A DNA stretch of 5,361 nt, from the NCBI GenBank assembly GCA_900549185.1, contig URNM01000122.1:1-5361 (forward strand), in the 5' to 3' direction. This DNA is from an uncultured Collinsella sp. (GTDB taxonomy: Bacteria; Actinomycetota; Coriobacteriia; Coriobacteriales; Coriobacteriaceae). The position numbers were made by a program, and so were the translations under genes. Of this stretch, positions 4,557 to 5,361 are shown one piece after another; the stretch's first letter is position 1; every line of letters begins with the position of its first letter. A model generated the notes under the pieces. It had not been told where the DNA came from, searched no databases, and saw nothing but the letters and a program-made list of their open reading frames with translations.

Positions 4557-5333
4557 CCTCCGCTGACCTCCTTAAAGATATGTCGATAACGCATGGCGAC
4601 CGTGTCGCGCAAGGGACGCGTCGCCACAGAGTCAAGGTTGCAAGCATACCGCAAGAGCTCGACCGCGTCCAAATGGGCCCACTCGATCAGCTCCTCGTCG
4701 GCATCCAGGTCGACAAAGCGCAGGGTCACACCACCATGCTGGCGATAACCCAGGATCTCGCCTTCATGGCGCAGGCGCAGGTCCATCTGGGCGAGCGTAA
4801 AGCCGTCCGAGGTCTTTTCGAGCGACTGGAGACGGTCTTGTGCCGCCGATGCGCCGCCGTTGCCCTTGGAGTGCGTCATGACCAGGCACGTGCCCGACAC
4901 GCTGCCACGGCCCACGCGACCGCGCAGCTGGTGCAGGGCAGCCAAACCAAAGCGCTCGCCGTTCTCGATGACCATGACGGTGGCATTAGGCACGTCGACG
5001 CCCACCTCGACCACCGTAGTCGAGACGAGCACGTCGATCTCGCCACGCTTGAAGGCATCGATAACCTGGTCCTTCTCCCCCGCTGGCATACGGCCGTGAA
5101 GGCGCTCGATGGCAAGCCCCGGCAACGCCAGACGCAGGCGGTCGAGCTCGGTTGCCGTATCGTGCAGTGGCACTGGGACGGTTACGCGGCCCTCGTCGTC
5201 GCGGGCAATACCGGGCACGTCTTCAAGCTCATCGGCCGAGTCACTCGGCTCCACGAGCGGACAAATCACGTAGGCCTGATGACCCTTTTCATGCGCCTCG
5301 CGGATGGCGCCATAGGCGAGGTCACGGCTCGAC
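4553..5333 (-). CDS. recG: ATP-dependent DNA helicase RecG, C-terminal part only
   Basis: Superfamily 2 helicase that unwinds branched DNA such as stalled forks and Holliday junctions. Only the last 259 residues are present, of about 690-750; the N-terminal wedge domain and helicase motifs I-III lie beyond the window. Numbering from the first genomic residue, visible parts are AYVICPLVEP (20-29), RLHGRMPAGEKDQVIDAFKRGEIDVLVSTTVVEVGVDVPNATV (helicase motifs IV-V, 78-119), ENGERFGLAALHQLRGRVGRG (motif VI, 123-143) and the TRG region GFTLAQMDLRLRHEGEILGYRQHGG (177-201). Between the CPL and HGRM blocks there appears to be about 20 extra residues (roughly 40-62) compared with typical RecG. An in-frame ATG at 5350 giving MCIRDR lies in the adapter and is not a real start. 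The TGA overlaps the rsmD ATG by 4 nt. Confidence 0.96.
4564..4573 (-). promoter_or_regulatory. Ribosome binding site for rsmD, inside recG
   Basis: AAGGAGGTCA, a near full-length match to the anti-Shine-Dalgarno sequence, encodes the Lys-Glu-Val near the RecG C-terminus. The AAGGAGG core ends 10 nt before the rsmD ATG. A second GGAGG directly before the ATG is too close to be used. Confidence 0.8.
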
Positions 5334-5361
5334 CTGTCTCTTATACACATCTGACGCTGCC
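5334..5361 (-). other. Nextera read-1 adapter with Tn5 mosaic end (artefact)
   Basis: The last 28 bases are the reverse complement of the Nextera read-1 adapter: the Tn5 mosaic end (CTGTCTCTTATACACATCT, 5334-5352) followed by GACGCTGCC. The adapter is synthetic and cuts recG. Together with the read-2 adapter at the left end it gives the layout of a complete tagmentation library molecule with a 5,297-bp insert. Confidence 0.98.

Overview
This is a 5.3 kb piece of a GC-rich bacterial chromosome, with sequencing-library adapters at both ends (3-36 and 5334-5361). Genomic DNA therefore runs only from about 37 to 5333. All nine genes lie on the minus strand and are closely packed, so transcription runs from right to left. 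The actinobacterial character comes from the recG-rsmD-coaD, SepIVA-like, DUF177 and rpmF order. The plsX-acpP pair between rpmF and rnc, together with the protein sequences, suggests class Coriobacteriia (a Collinsella/Olsenella-like gut organism). That placement is inferred from memory of gene order and protein style, not from a search.

In transcription order there are three blocks. (1) recG (3' part only), rsmD and coaD are chained by a 4-nt ATGA overlap and an 8-nt overlap, each with a strong ribosome binding site inside the upstream gene. (2) After 68 bp comes a SepIVA/DivIVA-like coiled-coil gene, joined by a TAATG junction to a DUF177 (YceD) gene, then rpmF (zinc-ribbon L32, 59 codons). 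A strong intrinsic terminator hairpin follows rpmF. (3) plsX, acpP and rnc (5' part only). plsX starts directly after the terminator. acpP has a 124-bp leader holding a perfect 22-bp palindrome. rnc starts with TTG, 3 nt after the acpP stop, behind an AAGGAGG that encodes the end of ACP.

Functionally, recG handles replication-fork and recombination intermediates. rsmD, rpmF, DUF177 and rnc serve ribosome and rRNA production. coaD makes the CoA precursor that supplies the 4'-phosphopantetheine arm of ACP, and plsX uses acyl-ACP to begin phospholipid synthesis. The SepIVA-like protein probably links this envelope work to elongation or division.

Most of the window is ordinary housekeeping DNA, and I see no new defence or mobile system. 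The points worth a second look are the acpP leader palindrome, the terminator lying directly against the plsX ribosome binding site with a small palindrome near a possible promoter upstream, and two Asp-to-Asn changes at normally conserved positions: RNase III Asn120, and ACP Asn37 next to the phosphopantetheine serine. The adapter read-in also creates false protein starts (MCIRDR/MCIRDS).
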